DNA from: Siphonodentalium dalli
Lineage: Eukaryota; Mollusca; Scaphopoda; Gadilida; Siphonodentaliidae
Assembly: GCA_032622095.1 (NCBI GenBank)
Contig: CP136069.1
Span: 71,941,319-72,005,318, forward strand
Direction: 5' to 3'
DNA length: 64,000 nucleotides
A program made the position numbers and the translations under genes. Under the pieces are notes generated by a model. It did no database searches. It was not told the origin of the DNA and worked only from the letters and a program-made list of their open reading frames with translations. Shown here piece by piece: positions 56,601-63,783 of this stretch. Numbering within the stretch: the stretch's first letter is position 1; every line of letters starts with the position of its first letter.

Positions 56601-59600
56601 AATCGAGAGATGGAAATACAACTGACCTCAACAGTAGCAGGTGAATATAAATATAAACAAGTCTGGATAAAGTTTGTCTGACATTTGCAAAATGAGGTCC
56701 CCTGAGGGTGAATTTAGTGACACTATCCAGCACAGTGGGCTAGCATCACCAAATTCACCCTCTGGGAACCTCATTCTACTTATACCTCAACTGCTATGGG
56801 TGACTAGGATCGGATTGAAGTTCCCCAGTTGAAGTGGGTGATGTTCACCCATTATCCACCTCGATTATGCATTTTATCTAAGGGATATAGAAACATGATA
56901 GAAACTGAACAGAAGGGAAAAATTAACTAAAAACAATGTTAACTTGAGACTATAGATACTCCCCAGAAGATGAGGCCTAAACAGAATGAGGTCCCCAGAG
57001 GGTGAATTTGGTGATTCTAGCCCACTGCGTGGGATAGCATCACTAAATTCACCCATTGGGGACCTCATTCTGAAAATTGCCGGTCAAACCACTTGATTTT
57101 AGAGTTATCCATCTTTATCTGCAAGACCGTCCGTTTGACCGGTAAGATCTGTCACACAAACAATAGAAATCGCAAACTTCAAACATCGATATCTAATCAC
57201 TCTGAGCTTTGATGGGTGGGTTCCTCGACTTGAATCAAATATTTTTTATCCCCCAAGCCAAAGAATTAGTAAATTAGGAGCGTCTGATCGGATTTAGTAC
57301 CTTTAATTTCTAAGCTGAGTGTATAGTTCTAACTACTTATTTTGAAGTAAATTTGACAAGTGCTGACTGTTGTAGTCTTCAGAGTCTCAGTCTTTACAGT
57401 CAGGTGAGTGACTCCAGTCATTAACTGTATTGTTCATCACAAGAACATACCGACAATGATTGGATTTCCAGACAATTTAGTAATGGTATTAAACTTCATA
57501 ATTTTACTGGGTGCATCATAAATTCAGAATATGTTTATGAAAAACTTGTCTTCCCCATAACCATGCAAGATTTGCGATCGAAAACTCAGAAAGTTTGTGC
57601 CGATTGTTTAACGTGTGCGGGGCATTGTATTTATGATCGCTTGCTTGTGAATCACAATTTACAACAAATTTAAAACACAAAATGAAGCCAATGAAACGAC
57701 TTTGAATGAAATAGATGTTGTATTGTGGCATGGTAAGATATATTACATATAAAATATGTTTACTCTGTCCGTAGTATGCACCAAAGGCTAGAAAATGCAT
57801 TTGTTTTCAATTATTTGTTTACATTGAGAAGGAAGTGCACATTTTGTGCAGCTTTATTCGTGTTCTTCGCCTCATTTTTTAACTAGGGCCCTATGGGATT
57901 ATACTTGCCATGCATCATTAACCCTTTGAGTGCCAGGTCCAATTTTTGTATCGACCCATATACCCTGTGCCAATGCATTCTCTTATATATGGGAGTCGAC
58001 CATAGGTCGCCTCGCATATATAAGAGAATGCATTGGCCTAACCCAAAAAATAAAATTAACAAAAAATAAAATAAAAGGGTTAACGCAACTAACTGATAAG
58101 ATTCATAGTATGATATAGATACCAACACTTAACTAGTAATCAACAGAAAACCATCTCACCATTTCAAATTTTCTGTTTACAAAACATCGAACCGGACATT
58201 GAAAGCGAAACAGGATTGTTTCATACTTTTATATCAGACAGTTGATCCGAAACAAAAAACTTTCATGAGAAGGCCAAAACAATTATTTGAGTAAGTGCCT
58301 TCTTTAGGCCAGTAGGTTGGGGTCGAATGACTGCAAACAAACCTTTATCCCACAGGGTTAAAATGAAAGACAAACAATGGAATGCGTTTTAGCTACCGGT
58401 ATCTATTTAGAAAAAACAATTAATTACAAGAAGCCAGATACAATAGATGGTAGTAATAACAAAAACAAACATGTCATATACAATTTTTTTAGGAGCAATA
58501 ACTGCCTATAAACGAAAAGGCAAAGACATCAATCCTGTGTGAACTCCAACAACACAAACAAAAATAGGAGGGACGGAGGGTTTTCAAAATTGGTGACCGT
58601 CTTCACTGGTCAATTAATTGGAAAGAAAGTTAGCACCAACCGTATTGCTCATCCCTACCCGTAAAAATATAGTTCTCCCAATTCTTGCTCGAGAATTATT
58701 CCAATTGATTCATAATATAAATAACAATATTTCCAAAATTCCTGTACTTCATGATTATGTTGTAATTTCATCAAAGTACTTCCCACATCATTATATAGCT
58801 TACTTTTGTGGAATTTCATGCGGTATGGCGTAATGATCTATGTCGGTGAAATATCTCGCTACCAAACATGTTTGCGTTTCTACAAATTTCCTGGTTTAAA
58901 TTCATGCATCTGGTTAACCCTTTGGGATAAAATAGGTTGCTCTTATACGACTATGTTTTATTATGGCCCAATTAGTAGGCAAATCACAAGGTGGTCGGGG
59001 GAGGGGGGGTGTCCAACTTGAAATTTCCAACTACACTCTCCCCCTTGATCCAAACCCAATTTCCCAAATTTGGGAAAACATTCACCCACCCCCCCACCAC
59101 TGTAATGGGGATTAGCCTGCCAGATATTCCCTTGTTCACTAGCATTCTTTTATATTATATATTTTAATATACTCCCTAAAGGGCTTCTTTCGCATCTATT
59201 ACAGCCTCATTTCACCATTACATCTAAAAATAATTAATTATTAACACGTTCACTGCTGAAAACCAATGGTAATTCCATCTGTGTGCCAACATGGGATTGC
59301 ATGTTTTGCCGATAGTAGTTGATATTTCATGTATGTATAGGTGATGAACTCGTAGTCGGCAACTGGGATATAATTTTACAGTGTTTCATCGCTGGTGCTA
59401 TGAGTTATCCCGTAGGTAAATCAAATTATGTTTTCTATGACTTAGATGATAAAGAGTGATTTACAGGTACAAGCATTTTGTAAATGGACACGGTAAATTA
59501 ATCTATTTATATAAAACCCATGGTCTGTGTGTGTATCTGTGTGTGTATAACTCGATCACGCTTTTGGCTCATTTATAACTTTTCAACCATGCGTGCAATG

Positions 59601-62600
59601 TTGCCCAAATTAGTACCACGGCCTGTATTGTGTCCTAAAAGATGACTCACCAAATTTGACACCGATTGGTCAAAGCAAACCTGAGATCTAACATGATCCC
59701 CAAATGCAGTATTCGCACTGATGTGGACACTATTTCTTATAACGTTGGTTAAAATGACGTCATGTGATGTAAATGTAGCACGCAAACCCAAAATTGCTTT
59801 GCTATTGTAAACGAATCTTCCATGCGCTCTCCCAAAGCGTTGCTGGAAATACAGTAATGCCCTAAATAATTGACTTCTTAACCACAGCAGAATTATTCAC
59901 ATGTATTCTGTTGAGTATAAAAGGAGATAGTCCCATAAATGGCTGTATTTAGTGTACATTCCCCCTTTAATTGATCACCTACATGTATAATGTGGTGTCA
60001 CCCTGGTAATACAGTGGTAACATGCCGTGGTAACCAGTAGTAGCGCAGTAAGGTTACCGCGTCAAAACCATGATTCAAGCAGGATTTAAAGCAATTAAAA
60101 GCAAAATTTCAAACGGTTACATGTATAACAGTAAACACCTTACTAAAAAAAACACGTGCACTTTTTGTGAATGCAACATGATTGGTCTTCATTGTAATCT
60201 TCCAGCTGAGTACCCCACAATTAATGTACATGTTGCACACCGTGAACTTTACACGACTTTGAAGTTGTGGATATTGTTTCGGCTGTCAAATTATAAACTC
60301 CACCCATCACATGGTGTCAGGCTGCATTTATTGGCTTTACACATGATTCTCCTTATATCTGGAACTTAACGAGATCCTCGTGGACATATTCTTTTTTCAA
60401 CTTTTGGTGTGACGACCCGCTAATAGACCACAGTATCATAACCGCATGGTAAGGTAACTTCACCACCGTGACCGCCTCGTTACCGCTATGATATACTGTA
60501 TACTATCCGTAATACCGCAGTCATTACAGGGGTACCACCCCATTTTTCAAATCAATTACTTTGAGGATAGCGGTACATGTACATACATACTGGTACATTG
60601 CACAACTGGTATTAATTAAATGTGTCATTAAAGTATGATACATCTACATGTACCTGTAGCTGTAAGTAAACCTCAATAGATTTTATTTTTATTGTCTTAT
60701 TGTTGTTTGTAAACATGTTTTAACATGAAGAAAGTTTAACATGGCACACAAGTAATTAAATTGGTGTCAACTTTTTATTTAGTTCCTTTGACCTGTGTTT
60801 GAAGATCCTGCATATACACTGTAACAGGTTGGAAATTGGCTTAGAACAACCCCTGGCTGGTATAAAGACGAGATTATGCCAAAGCAAACAGTTCGTTACA
60901 CATTGAGCAGCAACAAACAGGTCTATTGACAAAACAACTTTCACTTTCCCCACGAGTTTGTTCTGGTCTGTTATACCGATTCATAGTACAGTGAATTCCT
61001 CAGGAATACATTCCTGCCAAGGCAGATCAATGCAGCACTATGGCTACAAATTCTTAGTTCCAATATGATCAACACACTACCGGTAGATGGTGTTACTGGT
61101 GCAAACTGCTGCATGTTACAGTAATGCCCTAAGTAATCAACCCCTTAACCACAGCAGAATTATGGGTAACTTTTCAGGATTTAGTCGGAAATATGGCTTG
61201 TTGCCATTCATCAGAAAGCTCTCAGGGAGAGCTTTCCGATGAATGGCAACAAGCCATATTTGTGACTAAATCCTGAAAAATTACCCATAATTCTGCTGTG
61301 GTTAAGGAATCGATTATTTAGGGCATTATTGTAGGTGCTAAATTTATTTGTCAGTTCAGGTTGAGTGTGAATATAAGTAACGAATGTTGATTTTGCAGTA
61401 GAAGTTCATGTAGTGGGGTGTAGAGTCGAGACTCGAATGCTCTAGCACAATTGGGAATGGGTGCTAATATGGTATTTTAATTTGCCAGTTTGATGTGAAC
61501 ATAAGTAATGAATGCTGTCTTTGTTATGAACGTTGTGCCGGTATACCCGGAAGATAGCGAATGGATGCAGTCTGACCTCCCGCCAGTGGGTACCATTCAG
61601 TAGATTCGCCGTAACTCGATTAGAAAAAAACACATTCTCGCGTCGGGACTAATACAGTGTAAACAAATTAATTAATGCTCTTTTAATCTTTCAGTTGAGT
61701 GTAAATCTGATATAAGATTTTGTTTATAAGATCAAAATGTGCACAAAGTGCGCGCTGTTCAAGATCATATAATGTGCACGAAGGGCTGCAGGCCCCTCCG
61801 CCGCTAAATAAAGGCTGTCAAATGGAGCCTGTTTCAGTTACTTTAGTAATATTTAAAGTAATATGCTGATTTTGTTTAATTCAATATGTGCATGCGTATA
61901 TGTGGGGTGGGGGTGTAGAAATACAGTTTTTAGTGAAATTAAGTGTTCCCACGCGCATCCAGTGACAAAAAAGAGAAGCATAACCATTCCATTTCTAATA
62001 TAGAAATGAGAACTTTTTTATGACCGCGGACACTAGAAAGTAACAAAGAACATTTATATACCTGTCATTTTGTGACGGGCAATCCCCTACTTTATATATA
62101 AACACTGGTACACTCTACGTCATTGTCATCTAACACATTGCAAATGTAATATTTATTTACCTACGAGATAACTCGTAGCTAGCACCACCGATGAACATTA
62201 AATTCCGTCCCAGGTGCCGACTACGATTTATCTCATAGTAGATTTATAACATGTTTCAGCATCATATAACCTGATACTACCCGGTAAATTTGTATGAAAC
62301 ACGATAAATGAAATGAACTAATATCTTCAGGAACAGTCATGTTAGTATGGGATCAAATTCGTCCAGACCAACAAGTACGTTAATGCGGCAGCTTCCAGAA
62401 CCACCAAAGGAACCAGCCTATCACCCAACGACCCATCTTAATGGAACTGTTCCTTTAGCAGATGACAATTATCCGGATGATGATCCATATGACCATCTCG
62501 GCAAACCTCACAAAAGTAAAGGAGAGAAGAAGAGGAATTCTGGGTATGAGCATGTTGTTCTTGATTCCGAGGTGAGACCGGATGGTGTAGAAGAGGAAAA

Positions 62601-63333
62601 TGAGTATTCTATTCCGAAGGGGGAGGTGCAGGAAATTTATGAGAAGGTCGAAGGTGACGAAGTTCCTCCCCAAGTTCCTATCAATCGGCAAAGAAACATT
62701 ATAATTGATTCAAATGATGGTTACTCTTTTGTGCGGGAGAGACAAAAAAATAACAATGACGTGTTGAATTCACTGGACGAATATGCTGTCGTTCAGGACA
62801 GAACTAGCATAAGACGGACAGATTCGCTCGCATCTGATGATCCGTATTCAAGAGTTTTAGGAGATGATCTACTGCCGAGTCAAGGAATATCAAGGTCGAA
62901 TCAAGGAAATCCACAAATGGCCCACTCCGGCTTACAGCCATTAGGGTTACCTCCTCTAGGAGTGAGAGACAGTGATTTCACTTCTGATGTGATCGATGAA
63001 TACGCCACAGTGAACAAAATCCCGAATCTCACATCAAATGACACTAGGGGCGGTCTTCTGCCTGAGCAACAATTGACTGACCCCTATATGACCCCGCCCG
63101 AGCCTCCTCGTGGGTATGGTGAAGACGAGGTTAACGGCCAGTCGTTTTCATCCTTCGGCCAGGCTTCACCAAGTACAAGTAGAATGTCATCTACCTCGCA
63201 GCAGAGTGACTTGCAACCCACTGCTGATGATCAAGGTACCGGTATTTATCAGGTCTCAGAACATTCTAAAGTCAAATCTTGGATAGTTTGTATAAAGGAT
63301 GTAGATAATAAGTTTCTTATACTTTTAAAGTGA
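38573..63333 (+). CDS. PAG1-like: PAG1/Cbp-like transmembrane adaptor, five coding exons
   Basis: Spliced from 38573-38679, 41122-41188, 44134-44160, 56561-56640 and 62331 onward, with all phases compatible, to about 427 residues if read to the stop at 63333. Human PAG1 is about 430. Seen: a very short ectodomain (about 9 residues), one hydrophobic helix (about 10-33), a juxtamembrane CVC (C31, C33) suited to palmitoylation, then a long disordered tail with tyrosine motifs at about Y147 DPYDHL, Y166 GYEHVV, Y186 EYSIPK, Y197 IYEKVE, Y225 GYSFV, Y245 EYAVV, Y266 PYSRVL, Y318 EYATVNK and Y346 DPYMTPP, plus RQLPEPP and VPPQVP. In vertebrate PAG1 the order is similar (ELPRIPP, PPPVP, then the Csk-binding YSSVNK at Y317). 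Expected role: raft-associated scaffold that recruits Csk and Src-family kinases. Orthology is inference; the adaptor architecture is directly visible. LAX/NTAL-type adaptors are the alternative. Confidence 0.72.
38757..40086. mobile_element. TIR element in adaptor intron 1 (GGCCTNAAAAAAGAC...TTTCCGCTAAC ends)
   Basis: Left GCCTAAAAAAAAAATACATT then TTGTTTCCGCTAAC; right GGTTAGCGGAAACAAAAGTC then TTTTTTCAGGCC, an imperfect inverted pair of about 40 bp. 1.33 kb; the interior has no ORF of note. A shorter relative is at 41261-41753. Confidence 0.6.
40399..40611. mobile_element. CAGTAATGCC palindromic MITE
   Basis: CAGTAATGCTCTAAGTAATC left and GCATTACTG right; the central AGCTCTTGCCGAGAGCT and long arms with CGGAAATATGGCTTGTTGCC are almost perfect. 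In adaptor intron 1. Confidence 0.78.
40627..40712. mobile_element. piggyBac-like MITE, left half only
   Basis: TTAA at 40623-40626 then CCCTTCCATGATGGGAGC; it breaks off after CAGTCTCCACTGTAGC. Confidence 0.55.
41122..41188 (+). CDS. PAG1-like: Adaptor exon 2: basic juxtamembrane segment
   Basis: Acceptor tatttttgcag and donor ACATCG|GTAAGT. 67 bp, one base completing Ser then 22 codons (KKSPKLQSVKRKDERNFSHR then TS). The positive charge just after the helix agrees with a cytoplasmic tail (positive-inside rule). Confidence 0.72.
41261..41753. mobile_element. Short relative of the 38757-40086 element, adaptor intron 2
   Basis: GGCCTTAAAAAAGACTTTTT left; GTTTGTGGAAACAACAGTCT followed by TTTTTGTTAGGCA right, with GGGTCAGTCAGG as in the larger copy (GGGTCAGTCGGG). 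Confidence 0.55.
41760..42460. other. Unassigned adaptor intron 2 sequence
   Basis: AT-rich with A and T runs; no exon recognised. Confidence 0.3.
42465..42677. mobile_element. CAGTAATGCC palindromic MITE (TA TSD)
   Basis: CAGTAATTCCCTAAATAATC left and GGGCATTACTG right, TA on each side. Centre AAGCTCTCACTGAGAGCTTT. Confidence 0.78.
42722..42984. mobile_element. piggyBac-like palindromic MITE (TTAA)
   Basis: TTAA at 42718-42721 and 42985-42988. Ends CCCTTCTATGACTGGAGC and CGTCATGATAGGG. Two palindromic cores. Confidence 0.75.
42990..43763. other. Unassigned adaptor intron 2 sequence
   Basis: No exon or repeat recognised; ends at the C-run. Confidence 0.3.
43764..43786 (+). repeat. C homopolymer, 23 bases
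   Basis: An uninterrupted C run in adaptor intron 2; its length is likely unreliable in the assembly. Confidence 0.95.
44134..44160 (+). CDS. PAG1-like: Adaptor exon 3: 27-bp microexon
   Basis: Acceptor ttacattttag and donor AGCTTG|GTAACT. Nine codons DGAESDDSL in phase 0-0, acidic and compatible with the neighbouring exons. Being symmetric and very short, it could be alternatively skipped without a frame change. Confidence 0.55.
44373..44637. mobile_element. piggyBac-like palindromic MITE, degenerate
   Basis: ACCCTTCCATGACTGGAGC left end and palindromic units based on CTTATATGAGAGGCTCC; the right end is decayed. Confidence 0.6.
45001..45112. repeat. Near-perfect palindrome, arms about 48 bp
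   Basis: CTGAATAACAAATTTAATCC at the left is exactly mirrored at the right (GGATTAAATTTGTTATTCAG), continuing inward to GGCGATTTACACCAC / GTGGTGTAAATCGCC with a short GAGCTTCAGTGA loop. A strong cruciform or hairpin candidate. Confidence 0.85.
45129..45297 (+). repeat. Tandem duplication, two 84-bp copies
   Basis: TTTATGCCACGATCTTTACA...AGTTTAATCCACTCT occurs twice back to back, directly after the palindrome and sharing its AATCCACT word. Confidence 0.85.
45784..46046. mobile_element. piggyBac-like element, third family (TTAA), with hairpin
   Basis: TTAA at 45780-45783 and 46047-46050. CCCTTTCTATACTAA left; CCCCTTCTTTAC (complemented) right. An internal inverted repeat pairs GGAAATGTTCAGATAATAAG with its complement, spaced by about 20 bases. 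Related to 17563-17935. Confidence 0.65.
46276..46666. mobile_element. piggyBac-like MITE with perfect 14-bp TIR
   Basis: TTAA at 46272-46275 and 46667-46670; TIR CCCTTTACCCAACA at both ends, a textbook piggyBac-type terminus. Inside are two perfect palindromes of CCAATGCATTCTCTTATATA type with GTCGACCATAGGTCG-like centres, in mirrored order. Confidence 0.85.
46675..47640. other. Unassigned adaptor intron 3 sequence
   Basis: No exon or repeat recognised; open frames here are short and show no similarity. Confidence 0.3.
47651..48064 (+). mobile_element. tRNA-like SINE
   Basis: Begins GAGGGAGCCGCATTAGCACA with a box-A-like TTAGCACAGTCGCTAAAG and a weak box-B-like CATTTCGACTACC about 30 bases on. 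The body is GC-richer than its surroundings, and the 3' end is the simple repeat TCTCACTCACTCAC. About 410 bp. Box B is imperfect, so a decayed copy of a longer non-LTR family cannot be excluded. Confidence 0.5.
48100..48991. mobile_element. hAT-like MITE with 60-bp TIR, TSD GTTTAGCA
   Basis: (C)CAGTCTCACTCAAGCT ends continue for about 60 bp of inverted similarity (for example AACAATCAACTGG). GTTTAGCA lies at 48092-48099 and 48992-48999. No ORF. CAGT termini with an 8-bp TSD suit hAT. Confidence 0.75.
49095..49600 (+). repeat. Tandem repeats, unit about 146 bp, Helitron-like
   Basis: (GTCT)n at 49097 then three units, each with CTGAT(C/A)(G/A)GAACCAAATTTG and GAGTT(C)ATGG-type text (starts near 49157, 49302, 49449). 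A fourth diverged unit is at about 51510-51640, beyond the element at 49616. The layout mirrors the Helitron 122-bp units (GTCTGTCT, then AAATTTGGTATGTG repeats), so a related rolling-circle element is likely, but no CTAG end was found. Confidence 0.55.
49797..49925 (+). pseudogene. THAP-like zinc-finger N-terminus
   Basis: 42 codons: MVLKCAWGTCPVDERYLYKY then PGVFLVRFPKPGRTKDKCLR and WI, then TAA. Seen: C5 and C10 as the first zinc pair, an RFPKP motif and the invariant-type Trp 41. The second half (AVPTM and the C-x2-H pair) is missing in frame, so the domain is truncated or interrupted. THAP domains bind DNA at the ends of several transposon types. Confidence 0.5.
50742..51043 (-). pseudogene. 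First exon of a SWIM-finger (YqaJ-type) transposon protein
   Basis: Starts MASDENGSCVSSTLLNVPDD and reads to CSCKS, then donor TCCGG|GTAAGT. Seen: SKCYRSMAKSQPPHRIHIEI, then TKTIIESMCSCKSG, the opening C-x-C of a SWIM zinc finger in the context common to transposon-linked YqaJ/SWIM proteins of invertebrates. The following exons (C-x-H half and nuclease) are absent from this copy. The promoter would lie in the roughly 100 bp between this ATG and the TIR. Confidence 0.55.
51145..52960. other. Mostly unassigned adaptor intron 3
   Basis: Contains a fragment of the 146-bp repeat family (about 51510-51640). CCGATCGTGATCGG at 51696-51709 is a short near-palindrome. No exon recognised. Confidence 0.35.
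52963..53435. mobile_element. Family B MITE, long form
   Basis: CAAGTCTTGAAAAAGTGTAC left and CTGTTTCAAAGCGACTTG right. Both palindromic arms and the internal segment are present. TSD not preserved. Confidence 0.7.
53539..53771. mobile_element. piggyBac-like palindromic MITE (TTAA)
   Basis: TTAA at 53535-53538 and 53772-53775. CACTTCCATGACTGGAGC left; CATGAAAGGG right. A C-run (about 13) lies near the right end. Confidence 0.72.
53776..54300. other. Unassigned adaptor intron 3 sequence
   Basis: AT-rich; a 71-codon open frame at 53873-54088 has no recognisable similarity. Confidence 0.3.
54306..54650. mobile_element. Small element with GGGATCAGCCTA ends
   Basis: GGGATCAGCCTACAGG left and its inverse TAGGCTGATCCC right; TTCA on both sides could be a TSD. 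The CTTCCCTAAAATGTGCCAC segment inside recurs at about 53451, and a (GA)n run lies at 54594-54612. Confidence 0.5.
54655..55235. other. Repeat-bearing intron sequence
   Basis: Direct repeat CAGCCTGAGTGAACCCAG-like text at about 54728 and 54760. AAAGTCATATTGGACTCC occurs twice in tandem at 54908-54945 with an inverse at 54949, linking this stretch to the palindrome at 55238. Confidence 0.4.
55238..55385. repeat. Long palindrome, arms about 65 bp
   Basis: TACAATGTAGTGTACAGTAT...CAGGTTGTGGTGAAAAGTCA is mirrored by TGACTTTTCACCACAACCTG...ATACTGTACACAACATTGTA around a loop of about 20 bases. A strong hairpin or cruciform; probably a foldback element. Confidence 0.82.
55540..55935 (+). repeat. Diverged tandem repeat, unit about 130-140 bp
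   Basis: Three units sharing CATGGCCGCC(A/G)GCAGC-like starts, GACTAA(A/G)TCCTTCGGCACACC and ACCAACATT blocks (near 55545, 55690, 55840). Similar to satellite cores found in rolling-circle or foldback elements. Confidence 0.6.
56075..56368. mobile_element. piggyBac-like palindromic MITE (TTAA)
   Basis: TTAA at 56071-56074 and 56369-56372. CCCTTCCATGACTGGAG left; CATGAAAGGG right. Multiple CTTATATATGAGAG palindromic units. Confidence 0.75.
56561..56640 (+). CDS. PAG1-like: Adaptor exon 4
   Basis: Acceptor attagatacag and donor GTAGCAG|GTGAAT. 80 bp, 26 codons (GDNLTLKIKDRNGESRDGNT then TDLNSS) plus two bases (AG) that the next exon completes to Arg. A family-B MITE begins 18 bp after the exon. 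Confidence 0.65.
56658..57095. mobile_element. Family B MITE, long form, next to adaptor exon 4
   Basis: CAAGTCTGGATAAAGTTTGTC left and GGTCAAACCACTTG right; both arms (AATGAGGTCCCCTGAGGG, and inverse) and the internal segment are present. It starts 18 bp downstream of the exon 4 donor. Confidence 0.7.
57096..57915. other. Mostly unassigned adaptor intron 4
   Basis: 57187-57270 matches the interior of the piggyBac-like element at 17563-17935 (ATCTAATCACTCTGAGCTTT). The rest is unassigned. Confidence 0.4.
57922..58079. mobile_element. piggyBac-like MITE, 158 bp (TTAA)
   Basis: TTAA at 57918-57921 and 58080-58083. Left terminus CCCTTTGAGTGCCAGG is the classical piggyBac type; the right end is AAAAGGG. 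One perfect palindrome, CCAATGCATTCTCTTATATA, with a GTCGACCATAGGTCG centre. Confidence 0.8.
58084..59510. other. Unassigned adaptor intron 4 sequence
   Basis: No exon or element recognised; short G-rich and C-rich runs at 58996-59011 and 59083-59098. Confidence 0.3.
59512..59830 (+). repeat. Possible decayed Helitron-like repeat unit
   Basis: (TGTGTATC)-rich start, ACTCGATCACG and CACCAAATTTGACACCGATTGG resemble the GTCTGTCT-plus-CCAAATTTGG layout of the 146-bp and 122-bp repeats. Only one unit, no ends. Confidence 0.35.
59852..59898. mobile_element. CAGTAATGCC MITE, left end only
   Basis: CAGTAATGCCCTAAATAATT through CCACAGCAGAATTAT, then unrelated sequence. Confidence 0.6.
59985..60540. 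mobile_element. Decayed relative of the ACCGCGGT-rich element
   Basis: Two blocks (about 59990-60065 and 60425-60540) contain repeated GGTAAC/GGTTACCGCG and ACCGC(A/C)TGGTAA, CGTTACCGC words on both strands, flanking an AT-rich 350-bp centre. The layout matches 28049-30628, but the TIRs are not recognisable. Confidence 0.45.
60560..61110. other. Unassigned adaptor intron 4 sequence
   Basis: Nothing recognised beyond ACATGTAC-rich text at 60575-60660. Confidence 0.3.
61119..61331. mobile_element. CAGTAATGCC palindromic MITE
   Basis: CAGTAATGCCCTAAGTAATC left; GGGCATTATTG right. Almost perfect arms around AAGCTCTCAGGGAGAGCTTT. Confidence 0.78.
61335..61720. other. Unassigned; short direct repeat
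   Basis: AAGTAA(C/T)GAATG(T/C)TG...TTTG recurs at about 61374 and 61503 with surrounding similarity (unit about 125 bp), so it may be an old tandem duplication. Confidence 0.35.
61725..62091 (+). mobile_element. Third Helitron family, opposite-orientation copy, 3' end decayed
   Basis: Reverse complement of the 36740-37490 sequence: GATCAAAATGTGCACAAAGTGC..., TATGTGGGGTGGGGGTGTAG, GACCGCGGACACTAGAAAGT and CATTTTGTGACGGGCAATCC, ending CCCTAC where the other copy has CCCTAG. The 3' hairpin is half decayed. Confidence 0.65.
62331..63333 (+). CDS. PAG1-like: Adaptor exon 5: tyrosine-motif tail
   Basis: Acceptor atatcttcag. It opens with one base finishing Arg, then NSHVSMGSNSSRPTSTLMRQ and the long tail with all the tyrosine motifs. 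It either ends at the stop 63331-63333 or splices at a plausible donor CAAG|GTACCG (GT at 63236); the last 30 residues after that point (KVKSWIVCIKDVDNKFLILL type) look like translated intron, so splicing to an exon beyond the window is likelier. An IYQVSE tyrosine would be lost or moved in that case. Confidence 0.75.
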
Positions 63334-63445
63334 CTTCAAACACTCCCTGGGGAGTTCAGAAGGATATAGTGAGTATGTAAAGTAAAATTGGTCGTTTGTT
63401 GAACTTATTGTTCTATGGGATAACAACTCATCAATGAAGCTTTAA

Positions 63446-63779
63446 CCCTTTGGAGAGTATCTATAACGTCATATACATGACGTCATGAGTAAATTTAACG
63501 TCATACTCATAGCAAAATAATTATTAACAAGTTTGGGTCAAAAGTGTCCAATAATTCGTTTTAATTTATGTGCATTTTTTGTTAACATGTGTTATCATAA
63601 TCATTTGCACTTATACATTCGGGACATTATATTAATCAAAATAAGTCCTACACAAATCATTTATAAATCATATGATTTATTGAAGTTATGTCTACATAAA
63701 ATAACACTTCCTGAAACGATATATATGTCGTTCTACTCATCCGATAGACGACATATACGTCGTTCTACTCGCCAAAGGG
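63446..63779. mobile_element. piggyBac-like element, fourth type (TTAA)
   Basis: TTAA at 63442-63445 and a one-base-changed TGAA after 63779. CCCTTTGGAGAGTA left and CCCTTTGGCGAGTA (complemented) right. Subterminal GACGTCAT and ATGTCGT(T/C)TA words repeat. The bases just before it (63392-63441) match the right part of the 17563/45784 family. Confidence 0.65.
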
Positions 63780-63783
63780 TGAA

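Noticed and set aside
63236-63333. The last 33 codons as a certain C-terminus of the adaptor
   Set aside because: They follow a good GT donor and have an unrelated, hydrophobic composition; I keep both ends as possibilities rather than assert this one.
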